From Oleispira sp. (GTDB taxonomy: Bacteria; Pseudomonadota; Gammaproteobacteria; Pseudomonadales; Oceanobacteraceae), in contig PAOL01000009.1 of the NCBI GenBank assembly GCA_002708475.1, positions 49,350-94,324 on the forward strand: a stretch of DNA of 44,975 nt, read 5' to 3'. Below the pieces are notes generated by a model. That model was not told the origin of the DNA, made no database searches, and worked only from the letters and a program-made list of their open reading frames with translations. The position numbers were made by a program, and so were the translations under genes. Positions 17,198 through 24,672 of the stretch are shown one piece after another (within the stretch, counting starts at the first letter, position 1; each line of letters opens with the position of its first letter).

Positions 17198-18070
17198 TTA
17201 GAGTTGTTCGTAGGTGTAGTCGTCGTCAGCGTTTTCTTCACGCTCTTTACGCTTACGTTCTTCTGCGAGAACGGCTCGAATCTCATCCATCACAGAGTCC
17301 ACATCAGCACTCTCTGTCGATTCTTCAAATAGACCTGTTAAGACAGTGTCAGGGGTTAGATCGCCATCTTCGTATAATGCCCACATCTCTTTCGCGTAGT
17401 CAGTACGCAATAATTCAGGAGCATATTGGCCATAATACTCACGCATATTATTCACATCACGCTCAAGCATCGATTTAGCATGATTATTGGCAGCGGCATC
17501 AACAGCTTGCGGCAGATCGATAATTACCGGACCGTAATCGTCTACCAGCACGTTAAATTCAGATAAATCTCCATGAACCAAGCCCGCACATAGCATGCGC
17601 TTAACATCGTTCATCATGGTTAAGTGATCTTCACGCGCCTGTTCAGCGGTCATAGAAACGTCATTTAATCTTGGGGCAACGTCGCCATCATCATAGGTAA
17701 CCAACTCCATTAGCAAAACCCCATCAAAGCAACCATATGGGGTTGGTACACGAACACCGGCTTCGGCTAAACGGTATAGAGCGTCAACCTCAGCATTATG
17801 CCAAGATTCCTCTTGTTGCTTACGTCCGAACTTAGAGCCTTTCTCCATCGCACGTTGGCGACGGCTATTTTTGCTCTTGCGGCCTTCTTGATATTGAACG
17901 GCTTGTTTAAAGCTGCGTTTTGCCGCCTCTTTATAAACTTTAGCGCAGCGAATCTCACCGCCACAGCGCACAACGTAAACAGTAGCTTCTTTGCCACTCA
18001 TTAATTGGCTGAGGACTTCGTCCACTACACCATCATCAACTAAAGGTTGGATTCTTTTTGGGATTTTCAT
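17198..18070 (-). CDS. RIO1-type serine protein kinase
   Basis: A 290-residue atypical protein kinase of the bacterial RIO family. The nucleotide loop is LMSGKEATVYVV (24-34), the catalytic lysine is K44 in RCAKVYKEA, the hinge region is LMELVTYDDG (120-129), the catalytic loop is VHGDLSEFNVL (H166, D168, N173), and the metal-binding Asp is D185 in IIDLPQAVD, all as in RIO kinases. An N-terminal stretch rich in Arg/Lys (residues 60-85) and a C-terminal acidic tail are present. Eukaryotic RIO kinases act in ribosome maturation; the role of bacterial relatives is not settled. The start MKIPKRIQPLVDDG is the usual family N terminus. The promoter reading suggests a very short or absent 5' leader. 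Confidence 0.9.
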   Translation of the reverse strand: MKIPKRIQPLVDDGVVDEVLSQLMSGKEATVYVVRCGGEIRCAKVYKEAAKRSFKQAVQYQEGRKSKNSRRQRAMEKGSKFGRKQQEESWHNAEVDALYRLAEAGVRVPTPYGCFDGVLLMELVTYDDGDVAPRLNDVSMTAEQAREDHLTMMNDVKRMLCAGLVHGDLSEFNVLVDDYGPVIIDLPQAVDAAANNHAKSMLERDVNNMREYYGQYAPELLRTDYAKEMWALYEDGDLTPDTVLTGLFEESTESADVDSVMDEIRAVLAEERKRKEREENADDDYTYEQL

Positions 18071-18076
18071 AGGCGT

Positions 18077-18105
18077 TTTATACCCTAGACAGGTAACACA
18101 GGCAA
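18077..18105 (-). promoter_or_regulatory. Probable sigma70 promoter of the RIO kinase gene
   Basis: On the reverse strand TTGCCT (18105-18100) and TATAAA (18082-18077) are separated by 17 bp. The predicted transcription start falls about 7 bp downstream, almost on the ATG at 18070, so the message may be leaderless. The -35 box lies in the left arm of an inverted repeat. Confidence 0.5.
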
Positions 18106-18121
18106 GCGTATTGACCTGTGT
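18096..18121. promoter_or_regulatory. Operator-like inverted repeat between RIO kinase and glutaredoxin genes
   Basis: ACACAGG (18096-18102) and CCTGTGT (18115-18121) form a perfect 7-bp inverted repeat with a 12-nt spacer, in the divergent promoter region. The left arm covers the proposed -35 box of the kinase gene, so a bound dimer could regulate it. The regulator is unknown. Confidence 0.35.
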
Positions 18122-18145
18122 GCTAGCTACTAATCGCTAGATACG

Positions 18146-18151
18146 TATAAT
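18146..18151 (+). promoter_or_regulatory. Consensus -10 box for the glutaredoxin gene
   Basis: An exact TATAAT lies 55 bp before the ATG at 18207. No good -35 sits at 16-18 bp spacing (the best is CTAGCT), so the full promoter is uncertain. Confidence 0.45.
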
Positions 18152-18206
18152 GCGCGCCTATCATACTAAATAATGAACGCGGTCAATTTGGACGCAGGAG
18201 AGCATC

Positions 18207-18596
18207 ATGGTTGTAGTTCGAGCGATATTAGGCGCTTTAATCTTATTTTTTAATTGGGTATTTACTCCGAAAAGCATTAAACGTGAAGCCAGTGAGCAAG
18301 CGTTAATTGATGCGCAAACAAAGAAAATAGAGTTATACCAATACCCAGCTTGCCCATTTTGCGTAAAGGTTCGTCGTGCAATCAAACGTAATGGCTTAAA
18401 CATTGAAACTCGTGATGTTAAGCGCAACGATAAATTCAAAGAAGAGCTTGTTAAAGGTGCGGGTCAGTTAAAAGTACCTTGCTTACGAATAGAAGAAGAG
18501 AATGGCGACGTTCGTTGGATGTTTGAATCAAACGATATTATTAGCTATCTAGAGCAGCGTTTTAGTCCAGCTGACACTGAAGCGAGCACCGTTTAA
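18207..18596 (+). CDS. Membrane-anchored glutaredoxin (CPFC active site)
   Basis: A 129-residue protein with an N-terminal hydrophobic anchor (VVVRAILGALILFFNWVF) and a glutaredoxin domain from residue 40. IELYQYPACPFC places the dithiol active site at C49 and C52; KVPCLRIEEENGDVRWMFESNDIISYL supplies the cis-proline and the C-terminal glutathione-binding region. It is expected to reduce disulfides or glutathione adducts at the inner face of the membrane. The start ATG is backed by CAGGAG 6 bp upstream. It is a full-length paralogue of the protein at 24673-25041, which has CPTS in place of CPFC. It converges on the mltC-like gene. Confidence 0.88.
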   Translation: MVVVRAILGALILFFNWVFTPKSIKREASEQALIDAQTKKIELYQYPACPFCVKVRRAIKRNGLNIETRDVKRNDKFKEELVKGAGQLKVPCLRIEEENGDVRWMFESNDIISYLEQRFSPADTEASTV

Positions 18597-18609
18597 TCAA
18601 AATTTAACT

Positions 18610-18631
18610 GTAGGTCGGTCTTCAGGCCGAC
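18610..18631 (+). repeat. REP-like hairpin repeat, copy 1
   Basis: A 22-nt unit beginning GTAGGTCGG and ending GGCCGAC. It forms a 7-bp stem (18614-18620 with 18625-18631, one G-T pair) and a TTCA loop. Near-identical units occur at 43918-43938 (reverse) and 43948-43969 (forward). It lies between convergent genes, a typical REP location. Confidence 0.6.
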
Positions 18632-18658
18632 TCTGTTAGGTCAACAAGCCATTCAATA

Positions 18659-18674
18659 TGCGAAAATTTTCGCA
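18659..18674. other. Perfect 16-bp palindrome between convergent genes
   Basis: TGCGAAAATTTTCGCA is self-complementary with no loop, so it is a poor terminator but could be a protein-binding site. The rest of the 121-bp gap holds a REP-like repeat and a small GTAC-GAC-GTAC hairpin followed by a T-rich stretch. Confidence 0.35.
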
Positions 18675-18717
18675 CTGAAGTACGACGTACATTTTCGTTT
18701 TATACCTTATTGATGAG

Positions 18718-19869
18718 CTAAATTATCTCTTGGTATGTCTTTCTGTGTGCAATCACTTTTACGATATAGCGTCGTGTTTCTGCATAGGGCAGGTCTTTTT
18801 TTAGTGTTGCGTAGACTTGTTCTGGCGTGAGTTGGTTAATTACTTTAAATGCGGCTTCGGTGGATGATCTGCCAACAAAGGCTTTGGCTACATTGCCTGA
18901 TCCTGTGTTGTAGGCGGCTATAACACAATACATGCGAGACGTCGGGTTGGTGATGCCTTTTAAATACCGTGTCTGTAATAAATTAAGGTAAGCGCTTCCT
19001 GTTTCTAGATTGAAGTCTGCATCATATAGTTCAGTGCTAGTAAGCAGTCGAGATTCTCCTGTCATTAATTTACTGGCATCTTTGCCGGCGCTACCAGGTA
19101 CTATTTGCATTAATCCAAAAGCAGGAATATGGCTTCGTGCAAGTGGATTAAAGTGACTTTCAGTATGAGCGATTGCCATAACCAATGCGGGTTCTATGCC
19201 CCATTTATTTGCGGATTTTATAGCACTAGCGAAATACTTTTCTGCACGTTTCAGTGGTAGCTGCTCAGGAAGAGGGATGGTTACTGTTGTAATTTCACCG
19301 CTGGGTGTGGTTTCTTGATTTATTGTCGCTATTTTCTTTAACTGTACTTTTGCGTTTTCTGCACCACCATAAAACGCACTCAGTTCGCCTAATAATAAAC
19401 GTTTATGGTTGTTGAATTCTATGTCTGAAGCCGAATTTTTGATTTGAGTTACTGGGTCGCTGATGATGGCTTGTTGTTCTGTGATATTTAAAAGTGATGT
19501 TAAATCACCGCTGAAAGCTGTTGGCGTTATGCTTGATTGGCTATTGGTCGTGGTTGGTGTTTTGTAGCTAATGCGAATTTCGTTGTTTAGATAATCGACA
19601 ACGGTTTTTGTTTTTAGGTCTTCGCTGTAAGAAACCCAAATATCTTGGTTGCTAATTTCTAACGTTTTCCATTCTTTAGAAAGTGTGCGCTTGTATTGCT
19701 GAAAACCATCAAGGTAATTTTCTTGGTATACCTGAAAATCATCTTTAATTTCTGAGGCTTCTACACGCTGTGATTTTAAAAAATCATCAAAGCTATCAGA
19801 AAAAGTTTGGGCAGCAGAGGTGCTCAGAAAAATAAGGATTAGGTATGATAAAAATCGTTTACGTTCCAT
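18718..19869 (-). CDS. MltC-like membrane-bound lytic transglycosylase
   Basis: A 383-residue lytic murein transglycosylase that cleaves peptidoglycan between MurNAc and GlcNAc. An N-terminal signal sequence (FLSYLILIFLSTSAAQTFS) is followed by an MltC-type N-terminal region, then the SLT domain: ALVMAIAHTESHFNPLA with the catalytic Glu in HTESHF, AFGLMQIVPGSAGKD, GSAYLNLLQTRYLKGITNPTSRMYCVIAAYN and YAETRRYIVKV. These blocks line up with E. coli MltC. No lipobox cysteine follows the signal sequence, so unlike E. coli MltC it may be periplasmic or anchored by an uncleaved signal. ATG 19869 is preferred over TTG 19875 because GAG lies about 7 bp upstream. It is downstream of the gene at 19912 with a 42-bp gap. 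Confidence 0.87.
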   Translation of the reverse strand: MERKRFLSYLILIFLSTSAAQTFSDSFDDFLKSQRVEASEIKDDFQVYQENYLDGFQQYKRTLSKEWKTLEISNQDIWVSYSEDLKTKTVVDYLNNEIRISYKTPTTTNSQSSITPTAFSGDLTSLLNITEQQAIISDPVTQIKNSASDIEFNNHKRLLLGELSAFYGGAENAKVQLKKIATINQETTPSGEITTVTIPLPEQLPLKRAEKYFASAIKSANKWGIEPALVMAIAHTESHFNPLARSHIPAFGLMQIVPGSAGKDASKLMTGESRLLTSTELYDADFNLETGSAYLNLLQTRYLKGITNPTSRMYCVIAAYNTGSGNVAKAFVGRSSTEAAFKVINQLTPEQVYATLKKDLPYAETRRYIVKVIAHRKTYQEII

Positions 19870-19911
19870 GCACAATCTCTGGCAAATTTATTGTTAAATT
19901 ATTATTACCCG

Positions 19912-21108
19912 TTATTTTGTTATTTGTAAGGCTATTTTTGTAAGGGCCTGTTGCTTAGTGTGTAGTGATCTTTTCATAGCTTTCTCTGGGCCGCTTGTAA
20001 CGGCATCTCCGATTTTTAATTCGCCAAATGTTAATGTGGCTGATAGTGCGAATGGCTGCCAGCGAGGGCTTAGTTCAGCAACGGGGATGATGTTTTTGAA
20101 GCGTGAATCGATAGGGTGTGAGTCAGCGATTGTTTTTTCTAGTTGCATGGATATGTATTGATCCAGGCTTAATTCTGGTTTTTCACCGTTAGGAATGACG
20201 CTCATGCCAGTATCAACACTGTATTCTGCTATACCATAAATGGTGGAGTATTGAGGGCTATAGTTGTCAACAGCGATTCCATTGTGAGTCAGCGCACTGA
20301 TGCCGTGATCGGTATTGGCAATTAGTGTTTGGTTTCCTTGGGTTTTTCCTGGTGTTTGGATTAGAGCAAGGCTATCTCCAAGCATAATGCTGCTATGTAG
20401 CGGAATTATTTTATCGGGATGTATGCCGTCAAGACCGTCTGTTGGGTAGTTCTGGCCTTGGATTGGCAGCATGTCTTTTGCGGCTTCCCATTCTTCGTGC
20501 ATTACCAAGAGTTTTGCATTTGGAAAATAAGCGTCTTTTTCGTAGCTGCCTAACCACTTTCTTAAATCTTGACCCTGTAAGTTGCTGTAGCAGATGAAGT
20601 CAATGCTCTCTGGTGAGATTCCGGTATTTTTCAACGCGCTTTCAACGTTATTGTGTCTAGGAGTTAGCCAAGGCTTTAATATTCGCTTAGTTTTTGCCAT
20701 GAATTTTTTTATGGGCTCGCGCTGTGCTTTATTATCTTTGGCATGATTCTCTTTAATATCTAAGTCAGACGGTGAAAATAGCAGAGTTTTGTTACCTGCA
20801 TGGGTTGAAAATTGAATAACGACAAACCGATGAGTGATGTACAGATACGGATTTATTAGCGTTGTGGCATCGCCAAAAGCTGATTGCACTGAATAGGGGG
20901 TTGATACCAGATCGAATGTTTGTAGGTAGTGAACTTGTTGGTTGATCAGTTTGAGGTCATCTACAAAGGTTCTTGCTTGGTGCTCGACTTGTTTCAATCG
21001 TTCATTCGGAGATAAGCTTTCGCGGCTATTGCTAAAATGACCTATCGGTCGAATACCAAGCTTTTCGAGGACTTGTTCGTAACTTAAATTCAAGGGCGCA
21101 CTTCTCAT
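19912..21108 (-). CDS. Metallo-beta-lactamase-fold-like protein lacking metal ligands (putative pseudoenzyme)
   Basis: A 398-residue soluble protein that I would otherwise call hypothetical. Several segments follow the order of a metallo-beta-lactamase fold: FVVIQFSTHAGNKTLLFSPSDL (early strands), ISPESIDFICYSNLQGQDLRKWLG (residues 164-187, where THLHxDHxGG is expected), FPNAKLLVMHEEWEAA (typical of lactonase-like members), and LALIQTPGKTQGNQTLI (where HTPGHTPG is expected). The first motif is SNLQGQD instead of T-H-L-H-x-D-H, and TPGKTQG replaces TPGHTPG, so all recognisable zinc ligands are missing. No signal peptide is visible. The ATG lacks a clear ribosome site. It lies just upstream of the lytic transglycosylase gene, probably in one operon. 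Confidence 0.6.
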   Translation of the reverse strand: MRSAPLNLSYEQVLEKLGIRPIGHFSNSRESLSPNERLKQVEHQARTFVDDLKLINQQVHYLQTFDLVSTPYSVQSAFGDATTLINPYLYITHRFVVIQFSTHAGNKTLLFSPSDLDIKENHAKDNKAQREPIKKFMAKTKRILKPWLTPRHNNVESALKNTGISPESIDFICYSNLQGQDLRKWLGSYEKDAYFPNAKLLVMHEEWEAAKDMLPIQGQNYPTDGLDGIHPDKIIPLHSSIMLGDSLALIQTPGKTQGNQTLIANTDHGISALTHNGIAVDNYSPQYSTIYGIAEYSVDTGMSVIPNGEKPELSLDQYISMQLEKTIADSHPIDSRFKNIIPVAELSPRWQPFALSATLTFGELKIGDAVTSGPEKAMKRSLHTKQQALTKIALQITK

Positions 21109-21249
21109 TTTTTATTATTTTTATTATTTATTGGTGCTTTTTATGAAAAATAACGCATTTGCTGTGGAATATCAACAATACTATTAGACCTCGGTTTGCA
21201 GTGGAGTACACTGGGTCTTTGAATATTGAAGTATTAAGGGAAATTCATC

Positions 21250-22125
21250 GTGTCAGACCAACTTAATCCAACCGTACCATCGATTGTTGCATATCAGGGG
21301 GTTGAAGGGGCTTACTCGCACTTGTCTTGTAAGAAGGTTTTTCCTCAGTATGAGGCCTGTGCATGTGATGATTTTCAATCAGCCATTTTAATGGTTGAAG
21401 AGGGCAGTGCTGAGTACGCAATGATCCCTCTGGAGAACTCGACAGCAGGGCGGGTAGAGGAGATCTATCGTTTATTACCTAAAACCCATCTGCAAATCGT
21501 AGCTGAACACTTTGAGCCAGTAAATCATTGTTTACTGGCTTTACCTGGTGTGAAGCTTGAGCAGATAAAAACAGTCTCTTCTCACCCTCAAGCTTTGGCT
21601 CAGTGCTTTCATCATTTAGAAACGCTCAATATAAAAGCCATTGCCGCGGCTGATACGGCGTTGTCGGCAAAAGATTTATCTCTTGATATTAATGCCAGTC
21701 ATGGGGCAATAGCGTCTAGTTTAGCCGCCGAGCTATATGGACTTAATATTGTTGCCGAAAATTTTCAAGATGTGAGTGGCAATACGACTCGCTTTATTGT
21801 TCTTGCGAAAAATGCATCCGCGGATGCTTATGACGATAAGCTGAAATATATAACCAGCATACTGTTTACTGTACGCAATATTCCAGCGGCTCTCTATAAG
21901 GCGCTAGGAGGATTTGCAACCAATGGTGTGAATGTTATTAAACTTGAAAGTTATATGGATGGCGGCACGATGGAAGCGAGTCATTTTCATATCGATTTGG
22001 CAGGGCACCCTAATGAAGCTGCTATGGTAAATGCATTGGATGAATTAAATTACTTTGCTAAAGATGTTCGTTTATTGGGCAGTTACCCTGCTCATAATTA
22101 TCGTGTTAAGCATGATTTTGTGTAG
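21250..22125 (+). CDS. pheA: Prephenate dehydratase, monofunctional, with ACT domain
   Basis: A 291-residue enzyme converting prephenate to phenylpyruvate in phenylalanine synthesis. The catalytic PDT domain shows GVEGAYSHLSCKKVFP, MIPLENSTAGRVEEIY, TVSSHPQALAQC, GAIASSLAAELYGL and the catalytic GNTTRFIVL motif. The C-terminal ACT domain (from about residue 200, LFTVRNIPAALYKAL and NVIKLESYMDGG) is where phenylalanine would bind for feedback control; the common ESRP motif reads ESYM here. No chorismate mutase domain is attached, so it is not the fused enteric type. The start is GTG 21250, with AAGGGAAA upstream at a good distance. The next gene, dgt, starts 61 bp on. Confidence 0.92.
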   Translation: MSDQLNPTVPSIVAYQGVEGAYSHLSCKKVFPQYEACACDDFQSAILMVEEGSAEYAMIPLENSTAGRVEEIYRLLPKTHLQIVAEHFEPVNHCLLALPGVKLEQIKTVSSHPQALAQCFHHLETLNIKAIAAADTALSAKDLSLDINASHGAIASSLAAELYGLNIVAENFQDVSGNTTRFIVLAKNASADAYDDKLKYITSILFTVRNIPAALYKALGGFATNGVNVIKLESYMDGGTMEASHFHIDLAGHPNEAAMVNALDELNYFAKDVRLLGSYPAHNYRVKHDFV

Positions 22126-22186
22126 TCCTTTAAATAAATAGTTAGCTTAAGATTTGCTTTCGTGTGAAAGCTAGGAATATTGAATA

Positions 22187-23533
22187 ATGATGGATTGGAC
22201 GAGGTTGTTACAACCTTTGCGTATTGGTGAAACTCAGGTGGATTATGAAGATGGACGGACACCATTTCATAAAGACCAAGATCGAATTGTTTTTTCCAGC
22301 TCGTTTCGCCGTTTAGATCGTAAAACTCAGGTGCATCCTTTATCCGAAAACGATCATGTTCATAGCCGCTTAACTCATAGCTTGGAAGTGAGCTGTGTTG
22401 GTCGTAGTTTGGGCTTTAGGGTAGCAGAGGGCTTAAAGTCAGCAGAACATTCAACCTTTCCTGAATCCATTAGTACGGGCGATATCGGTGCTATTTTGCA
22501 AGCAGCCTGTTTGGCTCATGATATTGGTAATCCTCCTTATGGTCATACTGGTGAAGATGCTATTCGTCACTGGTTTTTAGAATCTCAAAATGCGTATTTG
22601 TTGGAAGGATTAAGTGAGTTAGAAAAGGCGGATCTGCAAACCTTTGAAGGGAATGCGCAAGGGTTTCGAATTGTGACTCAAGTTGAGTACCACAGATTTA
22701 GTGGTGGTATGCGTTTAACTCAAGCAACTTTAGGGACATTTTTAAAATACCCTTGGACGGTTGAACACGCATCAGAAAATGGAGCGAAAGCTCATAAGTT
22801 TGGCTGCTTTCAAAGCGAATTACCCATACTAACGTCTATTGCAGATTGCTTAGGGCTAATTCCTCAGGGGAAAAACAAATGGTGTCGTCATCCTTTGGTT
22901 TATCTAATGGAGATCGCAGATGACATTTGTTATGGCTTGATTGATTTAGAAGACGGCATTGAGATGGGAATTTTAAATTACAATGAAGTTGAACAAATTC
23001 TAAAGCCGTTATTTGCAGATGAGTGGGCTATTTATCAGAAGGAATTTGATCTTGCTGATAATCAACGCAGACGATTGTCCATGTTGCGAGGCAAGGCGAT
23101 GGAAAAGCTAGTCGCTGCTGCTAGTAAGGCATTTTTGGATAATGAAGCTGAGCTTCTATCAGGAACACTCAAAGGTGAGTTAACGGATCATTGCCCTGAG
23201 GTTGTTCAAGAAGCAATTCGTGGTGCAAAGCGCTTGGCTAAAGAACGAATATTTAAAGACCCGCGTAAAACGGCCATTGAAGTGGGTGCGTATTCTACAT
23301 TGGCAAATCTGTTAACCGCATTTTTGCAGGCGGCAAAAGAGCTAGTAGATACTGGGCATTCTACTTTTCGTAATAGTCGAGTTTTAGAGATGATGGGGCC
23401 AAGTGCCCCGCAAGCGGATTGGACGCTATATCAGGCGTATATGCGGGTTTTAGATTATGTGGCCGGTATGACTGATAATTATGCCGCCGACATAGCACAG
23501 CAATTCTCGGGCTATAGCCCTCCAGGGCGCTAG
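22187..23533 (+). CDS. dgt: Deoxyguanosinetriphosphate triphosphohydrolase-like protein
   Basis: A 448-residue HD-domain enzyme that hydrolyses dGTP or other dNTPs to the nucleoside and triphosphate. The N-terminal signature DRIVFSSSFRRLDRKTQVHPLSENDHVHSRLTHSLEVS is diagnostic. The HD metal ligands are H64 (RLTHS), H111-D112 (AHDIGNPPYGHTGE) and a late Asp in the IADDICYGLIDLEDG segment. It is close in length to other gammaproteobacterial dGTPase-like proteins. AGGA lies about 10 bp before ATG 22187; ATG 22190 is equally possible. The upstream gap holds a GCTTTC-GTGT-GAAAGC hairpin (22156-22171) without a T-tract. Confidence 0.92.
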   Translation: MMDWTRLLQPLRIGETQVDYEDGRTPFHKDQDRIVFSSSFRRLDRKTQVHPLSENDHVHSRLTHSLEVSCVGRSLGFRVAEGLKSAEHSTFPESISTGDIGAILQAACLAHDIGNPPYGHTGEDAIRHWFLESQNAYLLEGLSELEKADLQTFEGNAQGFRIVTQVEYHRFSGGMRLTQATLGTFLKYPWTVEHASENGAKAHKFGCFQSELPILTSIADCLGLIPQGKNKWCRHPLVYLMEIADDICYGLIDLEDGIEMGILNYNEVEQILKPLFADEWAIYQKEFDLADNQRRRLSMLRGKAMEKLVAAASKAFLDNEAELLSGTLKGELTDHCPEVVQEAIRGAKRLAKERIFKDPRKTAIEVGAYSTLANLLTAFLQAAKELVDTGHSTFRNSRVLEMMGPSAPQADWTLYQAYMRVLDYVAGMTDNYAADIAQQFSGYSPPGR

Positions 23534-23597
23534 CCTTGCTGGTAAGGTGTGGTTACAATGTGGCACTTAATTACAAATTGGTTTGAATAGTTGAATT

Positions 23598-24428
23598 ATG
23601 GATATTGATTTTCCTCTGATCTTGATGGTATTGACCGTCGGAACTGGCCTTGTTGCTTTGGCTGATAAGTTTGTTTTTATGCCGAAGCGTTTGGCTAATA
23701 TTGATTTGTTGGATGGCCAGGGTGCAGATAAAGTTGCGTTAGTGAGTGCAGCAAAAGAACCAGCCTGGATAGAGCAATCGAAATCATTCTTTCCCGTTTT
23801 GTTGGTGGTTTTTGTATTGCGTTCGTTTGTAGTAGAGCCTTTTCAAATTCCTTCAGCATCTATGGAGTCTACGTTAGTCGAAGGCGATTTTATTTTAGTA
23901 AGTAAATTCCACTATGGTTTGAGGATGCCAGTTTTTCGTAATCTATTAGTCGCCAATAACGAACCTGAACGTGGTGATGTTATGGTATTTTTCCCGCCGC
24001 ATGATAAGCGCTACTTTATTAAGCGTGTGATTGGTTTGCCTGGGGATCATGTTGTTTATAAAGATGGGCAATTAATCATAAATGGTGAAGCAAAAACCAT
24101 CGAAATAGTGACTGCTGAACCAAAGCACAGACCTGTAAAATATTTATTAGAAGAAACGTTGGATACTGGTACTCATGAAGTGCAGTGGACACCCGGTGCG
24201 AATATTGGCCCGCAGGGTGAGTGGACTGTGCCAGAAGGTCACTATTTTATGATGGGTGATAACCGAGGCCGAAGCTCTGATAGTCGTTTATGGCGTAATC
24301 CGGCAACGGGTGAGGCCATGTCCTTTGTACCTGCAGAGAATATTGTAGGTAAGGCAGAGATGATATGGATGCACTGGAATGATTTCTTTAGTTTGCCGTC
24401 CTTCTCTCGCAATGAAGTTATTCAATAG
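23598..24428 (+). CDS. lepB: Signal peptidase I
   Basis: A 276-residue inner-membrane protease that removes signal peptides from exported proteins. Two N-terminal membrane segments (residues 5-25 and about 63-78) flank a cytoplasmic loop. The catalytic serine is S88 in IPSASMEST, and the lysine is K142 in YFIKRVIGLPGDHV. Box E, FMMGDNRGRSSDSR, is complete. The arrangement matches E. coli LepB. It is followed 12 bp later by a 38-residue CPFC microprotein and then a glutaredoxin paralogue. No lepA is next to it in this window. Confidence 0.94.
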   Translation: MDIDFPLILMVLTVGTGLVALADKFVFMPKRLANIDLLDGQGADKVALVSAAKEPAWIEQSKSFFPVLLVVFVLRSFVVEPFQIPSASMESTLVEGDFILVSKFHYGLRMPVFRNLLVANNEPERGDVMVFFPPHDKRYFIKRVIGLPGDHVVYKDGQLIINGEAKTIEIVTAEPKHRPVKYLLEETLDTGTHEVQWTPGANIGPQGEWTVPEGHYFMMGDNRGRSSDSRLWRNPATGEAMSFVPAENIVGKAEMIWMHWNDFFSLPSFSRNEVIQ

Positions 24429-24440
24429 ATCAGGTTTAAT

Positions 24441-24557
24441 ATGATTAAAAAACGGGCTAAAGACTGCCCATTTTGCCGCCGAATGAGAGTATTGTTGTTT
24501 TTTACTTTGATGATGGCGGCTGGATTAATTTTTATGATTCAGCAACAAGCAAGCTAG
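24441..24557 (+). CDS. CPFC-containing single-pass membrane microprotein
   Basis: A 38-residue open reading frame starting ATG 24441 and ending TAG 24557. It begins MIKKRAKDCPFCRRMRV, with a CPFC motif at residues 9-12 surrounded by Lys/Arg, followed by a single hydrophobic helix (VLLFFTLMMAAGLIFMI) and a polar end QQQAS. The positive-inside rule puts the CPFC end in the cytoplasm. An AGGT about 5 bp upstream could be the ribosome site. CPFC is the same active-site sequence as in the glutaredoxin at 18207, and the next gene is a glutaredoxin paralogue. Coding status is not proven: it is short, but its sharply two-part composition argues against a random frame. Confidence 0.55.
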   Translation: MIKKRAKDCPFCRRMRVLLFFTLMMAAGLIFMIQQQAS

Positions 24558-24672
24558 GGCTAAAATTAGCAACAAAATGTCTACATAAAGTACTAGATTT
24601 TTTAAATTTAGTTTGTAGAATAGCCCGCCTGAGTTTTTAAGCATTTTTAAATTGATACGTTGGATCGTTTGT

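Noticed and set aside
17191-17478. Forward frame across the RIO kinase gene
   Set aside because: It is antisense to the kinase, whose motifs are complete, and shares the terminator region at its start.
18111-18151. TTGACC and TATAAT as one promoter for the glutaredoxin gene
   Set aside because: The boxes are 29 bp apart, far beyond the 16-18 bp used by sigma70.
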